NCBI GenBank assembly: GCA_932521035.1
Contig: OW051496.1
Location: forward strand, 868,001 to 932,000
Length of the DNA: 64,000 nucleotides
Source: Oscheius dolichura
Taxonomy: Eukaryota; Nematoda; Chromadorea; Rhabditida; Rhabditidae
Reading direction: 5' to 3'
Shown: positions 1 to 9,424 of the stretch, piece by piece
Position numbering within the stretch: the first letter of the stretch is position 1
Layout of the letters: each line of letters starts with the position of its first letter
The notes under the pieces: generated by a model
What the model was told of the DNA's origin: nothing
What the model saw: only the letters and a program-made list of their open reading frames with translations
The model's database searches: none
Translations under genes and position numbers: made by a program

Positions 1-10
1 CAATTTTCAG

Positions 11-2197
11 CCCGCTACGCCGGTATCCCGCTCCAGAACGCCGCTATCTACACCGAAGATGACATGGCCGAGCAGTGGAATCGCTTCAAGAAAAGTTATG
101 AGAGCGCCGGAAGAAGGCCGCGACTTCTCTGTGAGAAACGAGTCCTCAACCAAGTGAAAAGCACTCTCCGTCTTCTAGCCGCCGCTGCCAAGGATCTCGA
201 CTATTTCAATGGTAAATTGTAGCTCTAAAAACTCCTAAATATAATGATTTTTCAGCTGAAGTAGGGAGAATGGTCCCTATCGAAACCCTAGCCGTGGCCA
301 TGGAAAAAACCTCCGGAGTCGGGATTTCTTATGAAGATGTCCACCAGTGGTTCGAGGTAGGCTATGTTTCATCTTGGCCTTTTATTGATCATTTCATTAT
401 TTCGAACAGTAAATCACTAATGCCTTTGTTCAGAAATATCTTGTTCCTCGTGGGTCCCGCCACTACTGCCCCAAAATCCACGAGAGGATCGACGACCCAG
501 CCATCCGAGTTATGTGCCAAGAGGCCCGAGGAGCGATGGCCCTGTGAGTCTCTTTTTCCCTTATTTTGTTTCAAATTTTCCATTTATATTTATAATTTCC
601 CGCGCTCTTTTACTGATATTTCACTACATCGAACAAAACTTCTTTAGGCACAGTCTCTTTGAACTCCTGAACGAGTTCAGGATCCTCGGCTTCCACGAGA
701 TCTACCAAGTAGATAAGCACAACCTTTGTGACCTCTACAGAGGGAAGACGACCCGGATGGAAGAACGCTTCCACGTACCCCAACGGTTGGTTCATTTTGG
801 AGAAATGGTTCTACGGGGAAAAGAGGGATTACTGTAATAGGAACTCACCGAGCGGTTACAATTTTTTAGGGTTAATTTCGCAAAATTTGAAATTTTCGGC
901 AAGCAAGAGTCAGCGATTGAGAAGAAATTAGCTACCAAATTAAATAACTACCCTAGAACGTTAAAAAAAATGGAAATTTTCACTTTAGCGCCGGCGCGTA
1001 CTTACTTTCTATGGTAAATTCAAACAGCTGGACAATTGCGAATTGCATTTTTAACATCTGTTTATCATTTTTAATGCCGTTGACTGCGTTTTTTCCTGTC
1101 AAAATGTGAAATTAGAGGTGTTTGAACCGTGTAACGTCCGCCAATTGGTTTTATAGAGCCTACCAAATTAAATAATCACCGTAAAACTTTCAAGATGAAT
1201 ATTTTTTTTTGTATCGGTGACACCTTTTTCAAGGATTACGGTATTTCCTGGTACAAAAACTGCTTTCAGGGATCGGTACCTGGACCCGTCAGTGGTTCCA
1301 AGAACTGGGCTAGTCAATGGCTTCACCATTGTCCCCAATGAGGAGGAGGAAGACGACATTGACCCTGAAGCCTTGGGGAGGATAATTAGCGAGTTCCACC
1401 CCCGCTCTTCTCGAGGTATGTTTCGATTATTCCATAAAAATAGAACTGCTGGCCTCCAAATTATTGACAGAAGTTTATCCAAATCCAAAATTTCAGATGA
1501 CCACGAGCCGATGTCAGATAGTGACGACGACGCGCTTCCCATATTCGGTCGCTTCAGTCCCACTGCTCCTTCTTTCTTCTCTGCGGGACCCTCGAGATCC
1601 CCGGAATCGCCTCACAAGCCTCCTAGGGATAGCGGCTTCGGGCGCCACAGTCCCCGGAATTGGGCTCGTCATCCCGCCTGGGAGAATCAGTATGAACCGC
1701 GGCAGGAGCCCCGCCAGGAGTCCCGGCACGGCGATCCTCGAGGAGGAAGAGGCAGCTCTCAGTACAATGCTCCTCGTGGAAGAGGATCCAGCCCTCCAAG
1801 AAGTCAGGACTACCCCGGAAGGAATGGACCCCGAGAGGATCATCGCCAGTGTTATGGCCGAGATCCCCGGGATGGCGACTACCTGGCCCAGAACCTTCAT
1901 CACGTTCTGTCGAATTCGGACGATGAGATGGAAAGGAGCTCGCTGGCTGATCCTCCCAGGCCCCGCCGGGGACCCGCCCAGCCGAGATGGGCCTCTCCTC
2001 GTCGCTATACTCCTCCTGGGTAAGGAAAACATCCATTGTTGGGTTATTTTACTATTTTCAGGCGCCCGGTGACCCCTCCCCGTCAGCGATATCCTACTCG
2101 CTGCTGTTGGAGGATTGTATCGAATGAAGTCATTAGAAATACCAAACTGTGGTACTCCCCCAAAGGAGCCGGTTTCAGTCCCTTCGCTGAGGATTAA
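11..2197 (+). CDS. unrecognised protein, 3' part (acidic linker and Gly/Arg/Pro-rich tail)
   Basis: Seven exons join in frame: 11-211, 256-356, 434-543, 648-785, 1270-1415, 1497-2019 and 2062-2197. All have GT/AG borders and consistent phases. The window opens on an acceptor (TTTTCAG at 4-10), so the 5' part lies outside. The visible part is 450 residues. The first 180 or so residues look globular and helical, with many conserved-looking Trp, His and Leu. Then comes an acidic stretch (NEEEEDDIDPE) and a DSDDDALPIFG motif. The last 200 or so residues are low complexity, rich in RG, RP, PR and SPR, a composition common in RNA-binding or granule proteins. The protein ends at TAA 2195-2197. I recognise no family and assign no function. 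The 484-bp intron between 785 and 1270 is the least certain junction; its phase fits (CG + G). Confidence 0.72.
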
Positions 2198-2330
2198 ATT
2201 CAATCTTGGTATGAGTTTTTATGGGATTTTTGGTTGAAAATTGTTTTCCGATAGCTTTTTATTCGGTTGACTTTCTAAAAAACTTAGTCGTATAAACAAA
2301 GGGGTGAACCAAAACCTCGAAAATCTAAAA

Positions 2331-3143
2331 ATTTTCACGGTAACCATTTATGCGAAAAGTTTCAAGAATTACCAGTAATTCTGTGTGTCTAAAATCAGAA
2401 AATAACAATTTTACGGAAATCTGACCATATTGCTCCTTTGAATATAGTAAAAAGCGCTGCTCTCCCAGTCTTTTTGTATAATTTCTCGTGTAAAAAAGCA
2501 ACAACAATTCCCAGCGGTTCACATCGGCTGAATTCAAATTAATAACCTCGTTGAAATGTTTTACAGTAGCCATTTATGCGTCGGCTTGATGAAAGCAGTG
2601 ATTCTTCTTTCCCTGATACTAGTTTTGAGAAATAAGAACAGTTTGAAGTAATTTCTTGCTATTCGAGTCTTCCTAAAACATTGATACCAATCATTTTTTT
2701 CATTTTTCCAGTGATCTATTCAATTATTTCAGAGCAGAAACCGTCTACTGCCTCGTTCCAGTGAATTCCTCATGATGTCGCAATATTTCTGTTGAAATGC
2801 TTTACAGTAGCCTTTTATACGTTGTTTTTACAATAATTTCGTTCATGCTTCGTCAATACGTGCCAAAATCCCGATTTCAAGCAATCCCTGTGTAACTTGT
2901 AGTTCCTCAAAACTTATGGGTAGCCTTGATGTTTTCGTTTATCCCCGTTTTTCGCTTTCTCCACGTGTCTCCCCCCGTTGATGATTGTATTCTCTCATTT
3001 ATCGCGTTGAAAACGCCACGAATTTCATTGTACCGCTGTCTAACTGTGGCTCTGTTGTTCTTTATCGTTGTTTTGAATAAACATACTCCCATTTATATTC
3101 GAATTGCTATGTGCACTCAAATGTTTCAGGGTAACCTTTTATA
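2331..3143 (+). promoter_or_regulatory. cluster of bipartite GTTTC-N9-TTTATA motifs
   Basis: Downstream of the first gene, four units share a five-base T-rich box, a nine-base spacer and an AT-rich box. Examples are TTTTC-acggtaacc-ATTTAT (2332), GTTTT-acagtagcc-ATTTAT (2558), GCTTT-acagtagcc-TTTTAT (2799) and GTTTC-agggtaacc-TTTTAT (3123). The spacer also tends to carry GTARCC. They are the leftmost members of the window-wide motif family. I infer small-RNA promoter-like elements; no transcript can be seen. Confidence 0.5.
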
Positions 3144-3449
3144 CAAAAACTGCGACAGTACTAACATTGCAGTTGATGGTGACAACAACTTGTAAAATGG
3201 TGGAATCTTCGTACCAAAATAAATGTCGCTGTGTTCTTTATAAAACAGGACGGTGTAAGTCAAAAATTTCAAGATTTTAAGAAAGAGAATTTCAGAATTC
3301 CGTTTCTTTTACTTTGCAATTCAGTCGAAAAGTAAATGAAGTATACACTATCGAAATTATCAGAAGTTATGGGGTGGTAATCAAATTGCTCTATTTGTTT
3401 AGTAAAGTGGAAAGTAATACAGGTAACCACTTATTCAATTTTAGCCAGT

Positions 3450-3587
3450 TCGGTACCCGATTGTCCGATCACCTGTACCCGTAAAGACTCGGCAGTAGGA
3501 TCACCTTTATTCAAAACTCTGACGACTTTATGCCTTGGTCTTGCCGAGACTTTACGGGTGCAGAGGATCGGGCAATCGTGTATCAAG
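3450..3587. repeat. hairpin element, ACGGGTGC family, copy 1
   Basis: The arms are about 45 bases at the two ends and are inverted copies. The left arm runs from cggtacccgattgtccgat into acccgtaaagactcggcag; the right arm reads cttgccgagactttacgg then gtgcagaggatcgg. The inner 24-base core recurs at 17.5, 28.3, 53.8 and 54.3 kb. It has no coding capacity and is probably a small non-autonomous inverted-repeat element. Confidence 0.75.
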
Positions 3588-3713
3588 CATTTTCGGATAT
3601 GTTTCTCGGTTACTGTATCCTTGTGGCTTCCTGCCGGTTCTTTTTTCTCCTACTCTACCAAAATTTTAATAGATTACACCTTCTCCCAAACTAAGCTGAC
3701 CAAAGAGGAGAAG

Positions 3714-3735
3714 CCCCCCCCCCCCCCCCCCCCCC
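3714..3735. repeat. poly(C) tract of 22 bases
   Basis: An uninterrupted run of 22 C residues is followed by aactttttttcc. It lies just left of the palindromic element at 3779. No function is assigned; the length may be polymorphic or a sequencing artefact. Confidence 0.85.
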
Positions 3736-3778
3736 AACTTTTTTTCCGATGCAATTTTTACGTATGTAAAAAACGTGA

Positions 3779-4364
3779 CCTAGTGCATTCGAAAGAGCGT
3801 CAAAAACTATCCCAGGCACCGGGTTCTGTTTTCCCAAAATGACTCGCGTTACGGTGTAGCACGCCAATTCAGTTTTACATGTTAAATTTGTCAAAACTGG
3901 TTTTCGTCCTTGTATCCTTGGAATTGCAGTAGATAGAATGTGAAGCAGTGATTTTTGCGTTTTTTCTGACCGAGTTCGAGTCCCTGTTGGAGCAATCGTC
4001 TTTTGCTTCTATATTTTCACGAGAAAAACGGTTTTTGATGGATAATAGTTGTCAACAGGGTGAGTTTAATTGCTTTGGCATTCCATTTCAAGCACCACAA
4101 ATGGCCAAGAGCCGACGATTGCTCCAACAGGGACTCGAACTCGGCCAGAAAAAACGCAAAAATCTTATAAGCGAGTGCACTATCCACTCGGCCACTTCTT
4201 CACATTCTATCTATTGCAATTCCAAGGATACAAGGACGAAAACCAGTTTTGACAAATTTAACATGTAAAACTGAATTGGCGTGCTACACCGTAACGCGAG
4301 TCATTTTGGGAAAACAGAACCCGGTGCCTGGGATAGTTTTTGACGCTCTTTCGAATGCACTAGG
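3779..4364. mobile_element. large palindromic element with tRNA-derived segment
   Basis: The left arm (3779 to about 4000) and right arm (about 4116-4364) are near-perfect inverted copies over roughly 200 bases. The right arm has about 30 extra bases with a complete tRNA-like A box. There is no long reading frame. It fits a non-autonomous foldback element or SINE/MITE composite. The arm lengths are unusually long for the internal loop of about 115 bases. Confidence 0.7.
4113..4198 (-). other. tRNA-like sequence (A and B box), probably a SINE head or tRNA pseudogene
   Basis: On the minus strand the segment reads gtggccgagtgg (A-box-like) near 4196, an anticodon-arm-like CTCGCTTATAAG, and gttcgagtccc (B-box-like) near 4130. 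The acceptor stem does not pair convincingly and the variable region is long, so I do not call a functional tRNA. The B-box half is duplicated in the left arm of the surrounding palindrome at about 3970-3990, where the A box is missing. Confidence 0.5.
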
Positions 4365-4811
4365 TTTCGTCTCACGAGTCCGACCTAAGGTGAAAAGGTT
4401 CCCTTGTTAGTGTACCCTTTTCTGAAACAAAACGAGACTGGAAGAAAAAAAAAGAAAAATAAACATTTTCTTCTATTTCTTTAACTCGGAAATCCTTCTT
4501 CCGATATACCCCAATGGAGTCAGTTCATTCTTTTGCAAAAAAAGGCCAAAAGCACAAAAGTGTACGCAATTACTTGTACGCAATTACTACTCAAACAATA
4601 TGAGGAAGTGTGCTTTTTCACCTGTTTGAAACTGGGAAATACGTTGCTTCAGAAGAAAACAAGCCGACTTCCTGCTTGCAACTTCGAATAAACAAATATA
4701 ATACGATCTGGCCCCTAGACATCCTGTCATCCCGTTCTATGTTGTAGAAACGGCTACATCAACTAAACAGGTGGTAAAATTGGTTATAAAATTCTCAAAT
4801 ATTTTCAAGTT

Positions 4812-4817
4812 TTTATT
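4812..4817 (-). terminator. polyadenylation signal AATAAA of the SRH gene
   Basis: AATAAA on the minus strand begins four bases beyond the receptor stop codon, implying a very short 3' UTR. Confidence 0.5.
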
Positions 4818-4821
4818 CATT

Positions 4822-6124
4822 TCACATCAGGCTTATTTTAGTGTCGAGTTTCTTTGAAGAGATGGCTGTCGGAAAGATCTTACGGCAAAGGATAACTTCT
4901 CGATAGGGTTTGTTCAATAATATCAGGGCCAGTAGATCTCCCGTATGATTCAGAGACTGCACTACCACACAGATCTCATTGACGTGCTCTGCAAGGCAAA
5001 ATTTTGTTGATCTGTAGGATAAAATTACGTCGGTTGGCTGCTGTCCCCTTGAACGCCATCCACACCATCGTTGGAAACATAATCAGCATGAAGTTTATTG
5101 AAATCTGAAGGAATGAGTCACACTTCAATGAATATCTGACACCTGTATCGAGAGTGCTCGTAAAAAGGACAGTTGGAGCTTTTTTGTAGATTTGGATAGA
5201 TTTGAATCTCGGAGCAAATGGCGAAAGATGGGAGCGGTAAACAAGGTTACAAAGAAGATAATTGCAAGGAAGTAGAATACGAAGAATAACATTAGGTATT
5301 GGGCAGCCTGGGGATTCATTACACGGATTCGAGAATCGTAGACGATGTCCATTTTGCAGGCAAACTTCTGAAAATGTTGTGAAATGCGGGAAATGGTTTT
5401 ACGGAATAGGGAAACGACACGGCCCGTGAACTGTGGCGCTGACAGATAACACGACGCGTGAACTGTGGCTTTTAAATACAGCGGAGATTATCCTCGGTTC
5501 ACACACTGGGCCATTTTTCTCGCTTGTTTCTCCTCTTACCCTATAATATTCTTCCTTCATCGCGTCTTCACTTTGCCCTTGTACAAAAAGAAAACAAAGA
5601 TGAAGTCCGGCAGCCATATTTCCCACCAGTAGAGTTACCATAAATATAAACATTCCTTTTGTGCCATGTTTTAGTCGATGGTTCTCTGGCAGTACAATCT
5701 GTGCCCTGTAGTAGAATAACCAAATAGTTGAAGTGATAACAATCGTGATAGAAGTCATAAGAATGAGGAGCTGGACAATTCCAGAAACATTTAGCTGCGA
5801 ATACAGGCCGACGGCCATTCCGCCCCAAACGGGGAAGATAAAATATGGAAGAATTAGAAGAGTATATTGAATATTCACAAACTCCAGTCTAAATAACGCC
5901 TAGAGGAGATTACGGTAGACTTACGCAACGATGTGGAAGAGGAGAAACCAACTGTAAATTTTCATAGCTTTTGACGATTTGTACAGTATGACGTAGATTC
6001 CAAGGACGGTTAGGGGAACATTGAAGATATTTGTACTCATCATGATTGAACTGTACGGTGCAGGATTGAAGACATCACAAATTGGGCGCTGATCTGGAGC
6101 ACAATTCTCGCTTGTATCGGTCAT
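4822..6124 (-). CDS. SRH-family seven-transmembrane chemoreceptor
   Basis: Five exons, 6124-5925, 5888-5540, 5367-5143, 5104-5029 and 4988-4822, join in phase to 338 residues, the usual length of nematode SRH receptors. The start is ATG 6124-6122, giving MTDTSENCAPDQRPICDVF, an extracellular N-terminus. Hydrophobic segments follow: NVPLTVLGIYVILYKS, the YSWFLLF to FVNIQY region, LLILPYFIFPVWGGMAVGL, LLILMTSITIVITSTIWLF, MFIFMVTLLVGNMAAG, YLMLFFVFYFLAIIFFVTLF and INFMLIMFPTMVWMAF. The C-terminus has the NKPYREVIL motif, very like the cytoplasmic NKPYR motif of SRH/STR-type receptors. The expected role is a G-protein-coupled odour or pheromone receptor in ciliated sensory neurons (family knowledge). 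All introns are short (about 40-170 bp), and the last exon ends by an AATAAA. Subfamily assignment to SRH rather than another STR-superfamily group is by eye. Confidence 0.88.
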
Positions 6125-6856
6125 TTAGCCTGAAAATAAGAAATTAGCCCAAAAGATCAGGGGAGCCGCCAGCTAATCGGAAAAAGGTTGGCCTTCAAAA
6201 GTAACAGTCAACAGCGAATTTACAGCACTGACTATCAGCAGGTGCTTTTTTCTGATTACCCGATCATACTCCTTACGCAGGGGTTCCATAACTAATGCGG
6301 AGGAATAGTTAACCTACTATGAATCGCCGGGAAACCAAGCGGCGGTGGGAATTATTCAAGCAAGCTTTATATTACCGTATCCGTTTGTTTCAGCTGGAGA
6401 TACACGTGCTTCTAAAACGTTGTCGGACTGTAAAAGTCAGTACAGCGGCGAGGTCCTGGTTAGAATTTCTTGGACCGGATTACTTCTTTGAATTCCTAGC
6501 CAACAGCCAAAAAAGGACGCGGATTACCTAATTAGAATACCCATTTTTCCTGGTATAAAAGCCGAGAAAATCCAGAAGACGGCCGTTCTTGAGCCGCTCC
6601 CCAAGCCGGATGGCTGGTCTCTACTTCTCTACTCACCCATAACGCTCTTCTTCTGTAGTTGATCGTCCCCATTACCGAGATGACTACTGTTCCGACTACT
6701 CCGGCACCAATCGCAGCCGTGAGACGAGAAGACGCATGCCGATCACGGCAATACTCATTGTTCACAAATGTAAGGAAATGAAGTTCAAAATCAAATTTGT
6801 TGTTCTTCTTTTTTTCGTGGGCGAGTGGACTTGAACATCCAATGGAAGACGGTAAA

Positions 6857-7084
6857 TGAGGCAATTCCGCAGATTGCTTAAAATTGCTTAAAGATTCAAG
6901 ATTAATCTTCTGGGCTGGGTCGTTCCGAACTCCCGGGTCCGAGGGGGAGACGGAGTAGCTGGATGCTCCAATACATCCTGATTGGACTGTCGAGGCGGCT
7001 TGTGTTGACGGAGATTGTTGAGCTGACCTGCTTACTGTAGCTTTTAATCCGTTTATTTTAAGCAATCTGCGGAATTGCCTCATT
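6857..7084. repeat. inverted repeat with 28-base arms
   Basis: A segment starting tgaggcaattccgcagattg (6857-6884) returns inverted as caatctgcggaattgcctca (up to 7083). The roughly 170-base loop is unrelated. It is probably a small inverted-repeat element. It lies inside an otherwise open minus-strand frame (7125-6532), which lowers the coding probability of that frame. Confidence 0.6.
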
Positions 7085-7164
7085 CCTTTGAATAGTTTGA
7101 AATTATTTTTACACCAGTTCGACACAGCTAGTCAGTTTGATTCCCTTTTTTAGTCTCGAATGAT

Positions 7165-7678
7165 CCAATATAGGTCTACTTACGTTCAGATTGTCTCAAA
7201 AAATTGCACGAGGTCCTACCACGACTTGCTCCCGATTTCAATTATAAGAAAGCTAACCGCTGGCTGGAATTTTACACTCGTAATAGGAAACTTACCCAGG
7301 AGGAAGACGAATTACTCAAGAAGTTTTGCAAATGTGGGTTCCAAAATACTTACCCTACAGTATTTTAGATCCCTTTCTGTTCCGGTTTAATCCTCCTACA
7401 AACTTCAAGGTTACGCCAAATTTCTGGGAAATTGAACCGCTCCGTTTTGTGAGTTAATAGTATCCGTCTTTATAATTTTTCAGAGCACGCAGTTGGTCAT
7501 AAATTTCGGCGGCTATGTGGGCAGTCCCTCCCAAGGAAGAGTTGGAAAGAAAAATGTCGACATCGGTATTGATGGCGACTTTATTAGACAGCTCCTGAAG
7601 GAGAGGAGGTACTCTTTTGTAACAAATGCAAGAACAAAAGTCGGCGTGGAATATCTACTGGAATACGTTGAGGTATAG
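7165..7678 (+). pseudogene. possible gene fragment, frame-broken
   Basis: Three coding-looking pieces do not join cleanly. The first, from about 7182, reads LRSDCLKKLHEVLPRL then KKANRWLEFYTRNRKL and EEDELLKKFCKCGF. The second, in another frame, overlaps it and reads QMWVPKYLPYSILDPF, FRFNPPTNFK and PNFWEIEPLRF up to a good donor at 7449 (TTT|GTGAGT). The third, after TTTTTCAG (acceptor at 7484), reads STQLVINFGGYVGSPSQG up to VEYLLEYVEV and stops at 7678. The frame change between the first two lacks a plausible intron (only about 23 bases available). I recognise no domain. It could be a decayed gene or one with a sequencing indel. Confidence 0.3.
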
Positions 7679-7689
7679 CTTATTTCATA

Positions 7690-8933
7690 TGGAAAAAACG
7701 GGGTTAATAACCGCCTTTCTTTAGCAAGTTGGCCGGGCTACTGTAGTCATTCCTCAAATCAATGGTTCCATGTTTCTTTTGGAATGAAATGGCGAAATTT
7801 GAACGGTTCCTTCAACATGAGAATAATTTTAATCGAAGATAGAAAGTTACATAGCTGCTATAAAAGATAAAAAGAACAGTAAAAAATTGTTTTTGGCAGT
7901 GGACTTATTCCGTTAAGACAAATTCGCTGGCTCTTCATATTTGGACATTTTTTTCAACAATGAATTAGTGCATCTTGATCAGCGAATTTTTCTCTGCAAA
8001 ATAAGGCCAATGTAGGGATATCAAGACAAGAGAAGGATACCAACCGGACGCGATTATTGTCGAGCTCAATTCGAAATTAGTATGTGTGAAAGCGGATATT
8101 GCCTACTTTTGAGGGCCACTGAGTCGAGATGATCCTAACAACGCGCGATACAGAACAGAATAAATGTACGCAAGACTTATTTTTGACCAGTTATCACTTT
8201 CTATGAATTTCTACAGGAGATATGGAAATGTTTCAACGCGACCTTTTATAAATAAATACTACAAAATCAAATGAGGCTCAATTGGAATTTTTTCGGTGTT
8301 TGCCTGGGAGAAAACGGCTGTGGTTACGGAGAACTGATTGAACTCTTCTAGTCTATATTGCTCTCCCTTTGCCCGGTTCCCCTTGCTCGTCGGCAGCAAT
8401 CGGCACTTGTGTTAGGAAATGGTAATTGGCAAGCATATAGGATAAGTTGGCAATTTTTAGTTAATTCTCTTATACAAGTATGCCTCCGGCCGTCTTCGAC
8501 GGCGCTGGGGTTAACAACTCGATCGAAAAACAGTCGACAGCGCCGGCTCCCCCTTCCTAAAGAGCTGTTCTAGTTATTTTCTTGTCGACTAGAAAGCTCA
8601 ATATTTTGTTGTCTACAAGACTGTGTATTCAGTTTTTCAATATCGCTCCGATTTTTTTCTCTATGACCCAAAACATGATCCTTTATGAACCACAGCTTTC
8701 GCGCCTTCTTTCTGGGTTTAAAATCCAGCGTTGCAGTCTCCAGAGCTGCAATTTAGTATTTTCTCACGATTTTAGACGTAGTATCATACAAAAAAGAAGA
8801 AAGAAAGTACCGAAGTACCCTCACTTATAGTGAACCTCTGCTGTCTTGAGTTTATGTCGAATATAAGAGTTTTGGTCCATTTTTGATAAGATTTATGGAA
8901 ATAACAAATTTATTCGGGACTTATTCTTTTTTT
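7690..8933. other. intergenic stretch, nothing supported
   Basis: No reading frame shows coding character or paired splice sites. I see no long repeat apart from short AT-rich runs. Confidence 0.5.
8909..8914 (-). terminator. AATAAA, probable polyadenylation signal of the kinase-Kelch gene
   Basis: It lies beyond the transposon-like element on the minus strand and overlaps the stop codon the gene probably used before the element inserted. Confidence 0.4.
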
Positions 8934-8940
8934 GCAATTA

Positions 8941-9424
8941 CTAGAGACCGGATTTTTAGGTGCTCGAATAGGCCCAAATAGGTGGAAAATAGGTGCAAGA
9001 AATTTGCGAAAAATAGCCCAAAATAGGTTCAAAATGATTTTTTTTTTTGCTATTTTCAGACGTAAAACTCGTTTATTTCTATTCTGAAGTGCAAAATGTG
9101 AAAGAAAAAGACAAATTTTTGCATGAGGAATCGAACTTAAGAAAAAAACTTCTTCGAATTGATTTCCAACCATCTGCCGACTGCGCCACAGCGACATTTG
9201 TGACTGTTTTTTTCGCGCACCTCTGTCAACCCCAAAAATAGTTGAAAAAATTGGGAAAATAGTAAAATAGGTGGAATAGTTGACGAACCCCCAAAATAGG
9301 TGAAAATAGGTGATTTAAAAACCCTTTAAAACGCTTCCCCCTGTCATAAAACATATTGTGGCGTGCATATCTGCCCATAAACAGTCCGCAAAAATAGGTA
9401 AAAACATGAAAATCCGGTCTCTAG
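8941..9424. mobile_element. non-autonomous element with CTAGAGACCGGATTTT ends and tRNA-like interior
   Basis: Perfect 16-base inverted ends, CTAGAGACCGGATTTT at 8941-8956 and its complement at 9409-9424, are flanked on both sides by CAATTA (8935-8940 and 9425-9430), a convincing 6-base target duplication. Inside are many copies of aaataggtg/aaaatagg near both ends. A minus-strand tRNA-like segment (about 9205-9120) has TGGCGCAGTCGG (A box) and AGTTCGATTCC (B box). There is no transposase. The right end coincides with the stop codon of the kinase-Kelch gene. Confidence 0.8.

Noticed and set aside
1464-2203. Long overlapping frames on both strands over 1464-2203
   Set aside because: They are shadows of the Gly/Arg/Pro-rich exon 1497-2019, whose frame is fixed by splice phases on both sides.
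4113-4198. Functional tRNA gene on the minus strand
   Set aside because: A and B boxes are present, but the acceptor stem does not pair well and the body sits inside a palindromic mobile element.
6532-7125. A 197-codon minus-strand frame with a possible membrane segment (AAIGAGVVGTVVISVMG)
   Set aside because: About a third of it is the inverted repeat at 6857-7084, and it has good splice-donor sequences in the middle. I could not build a consistent gene, so it is not listed as coding.
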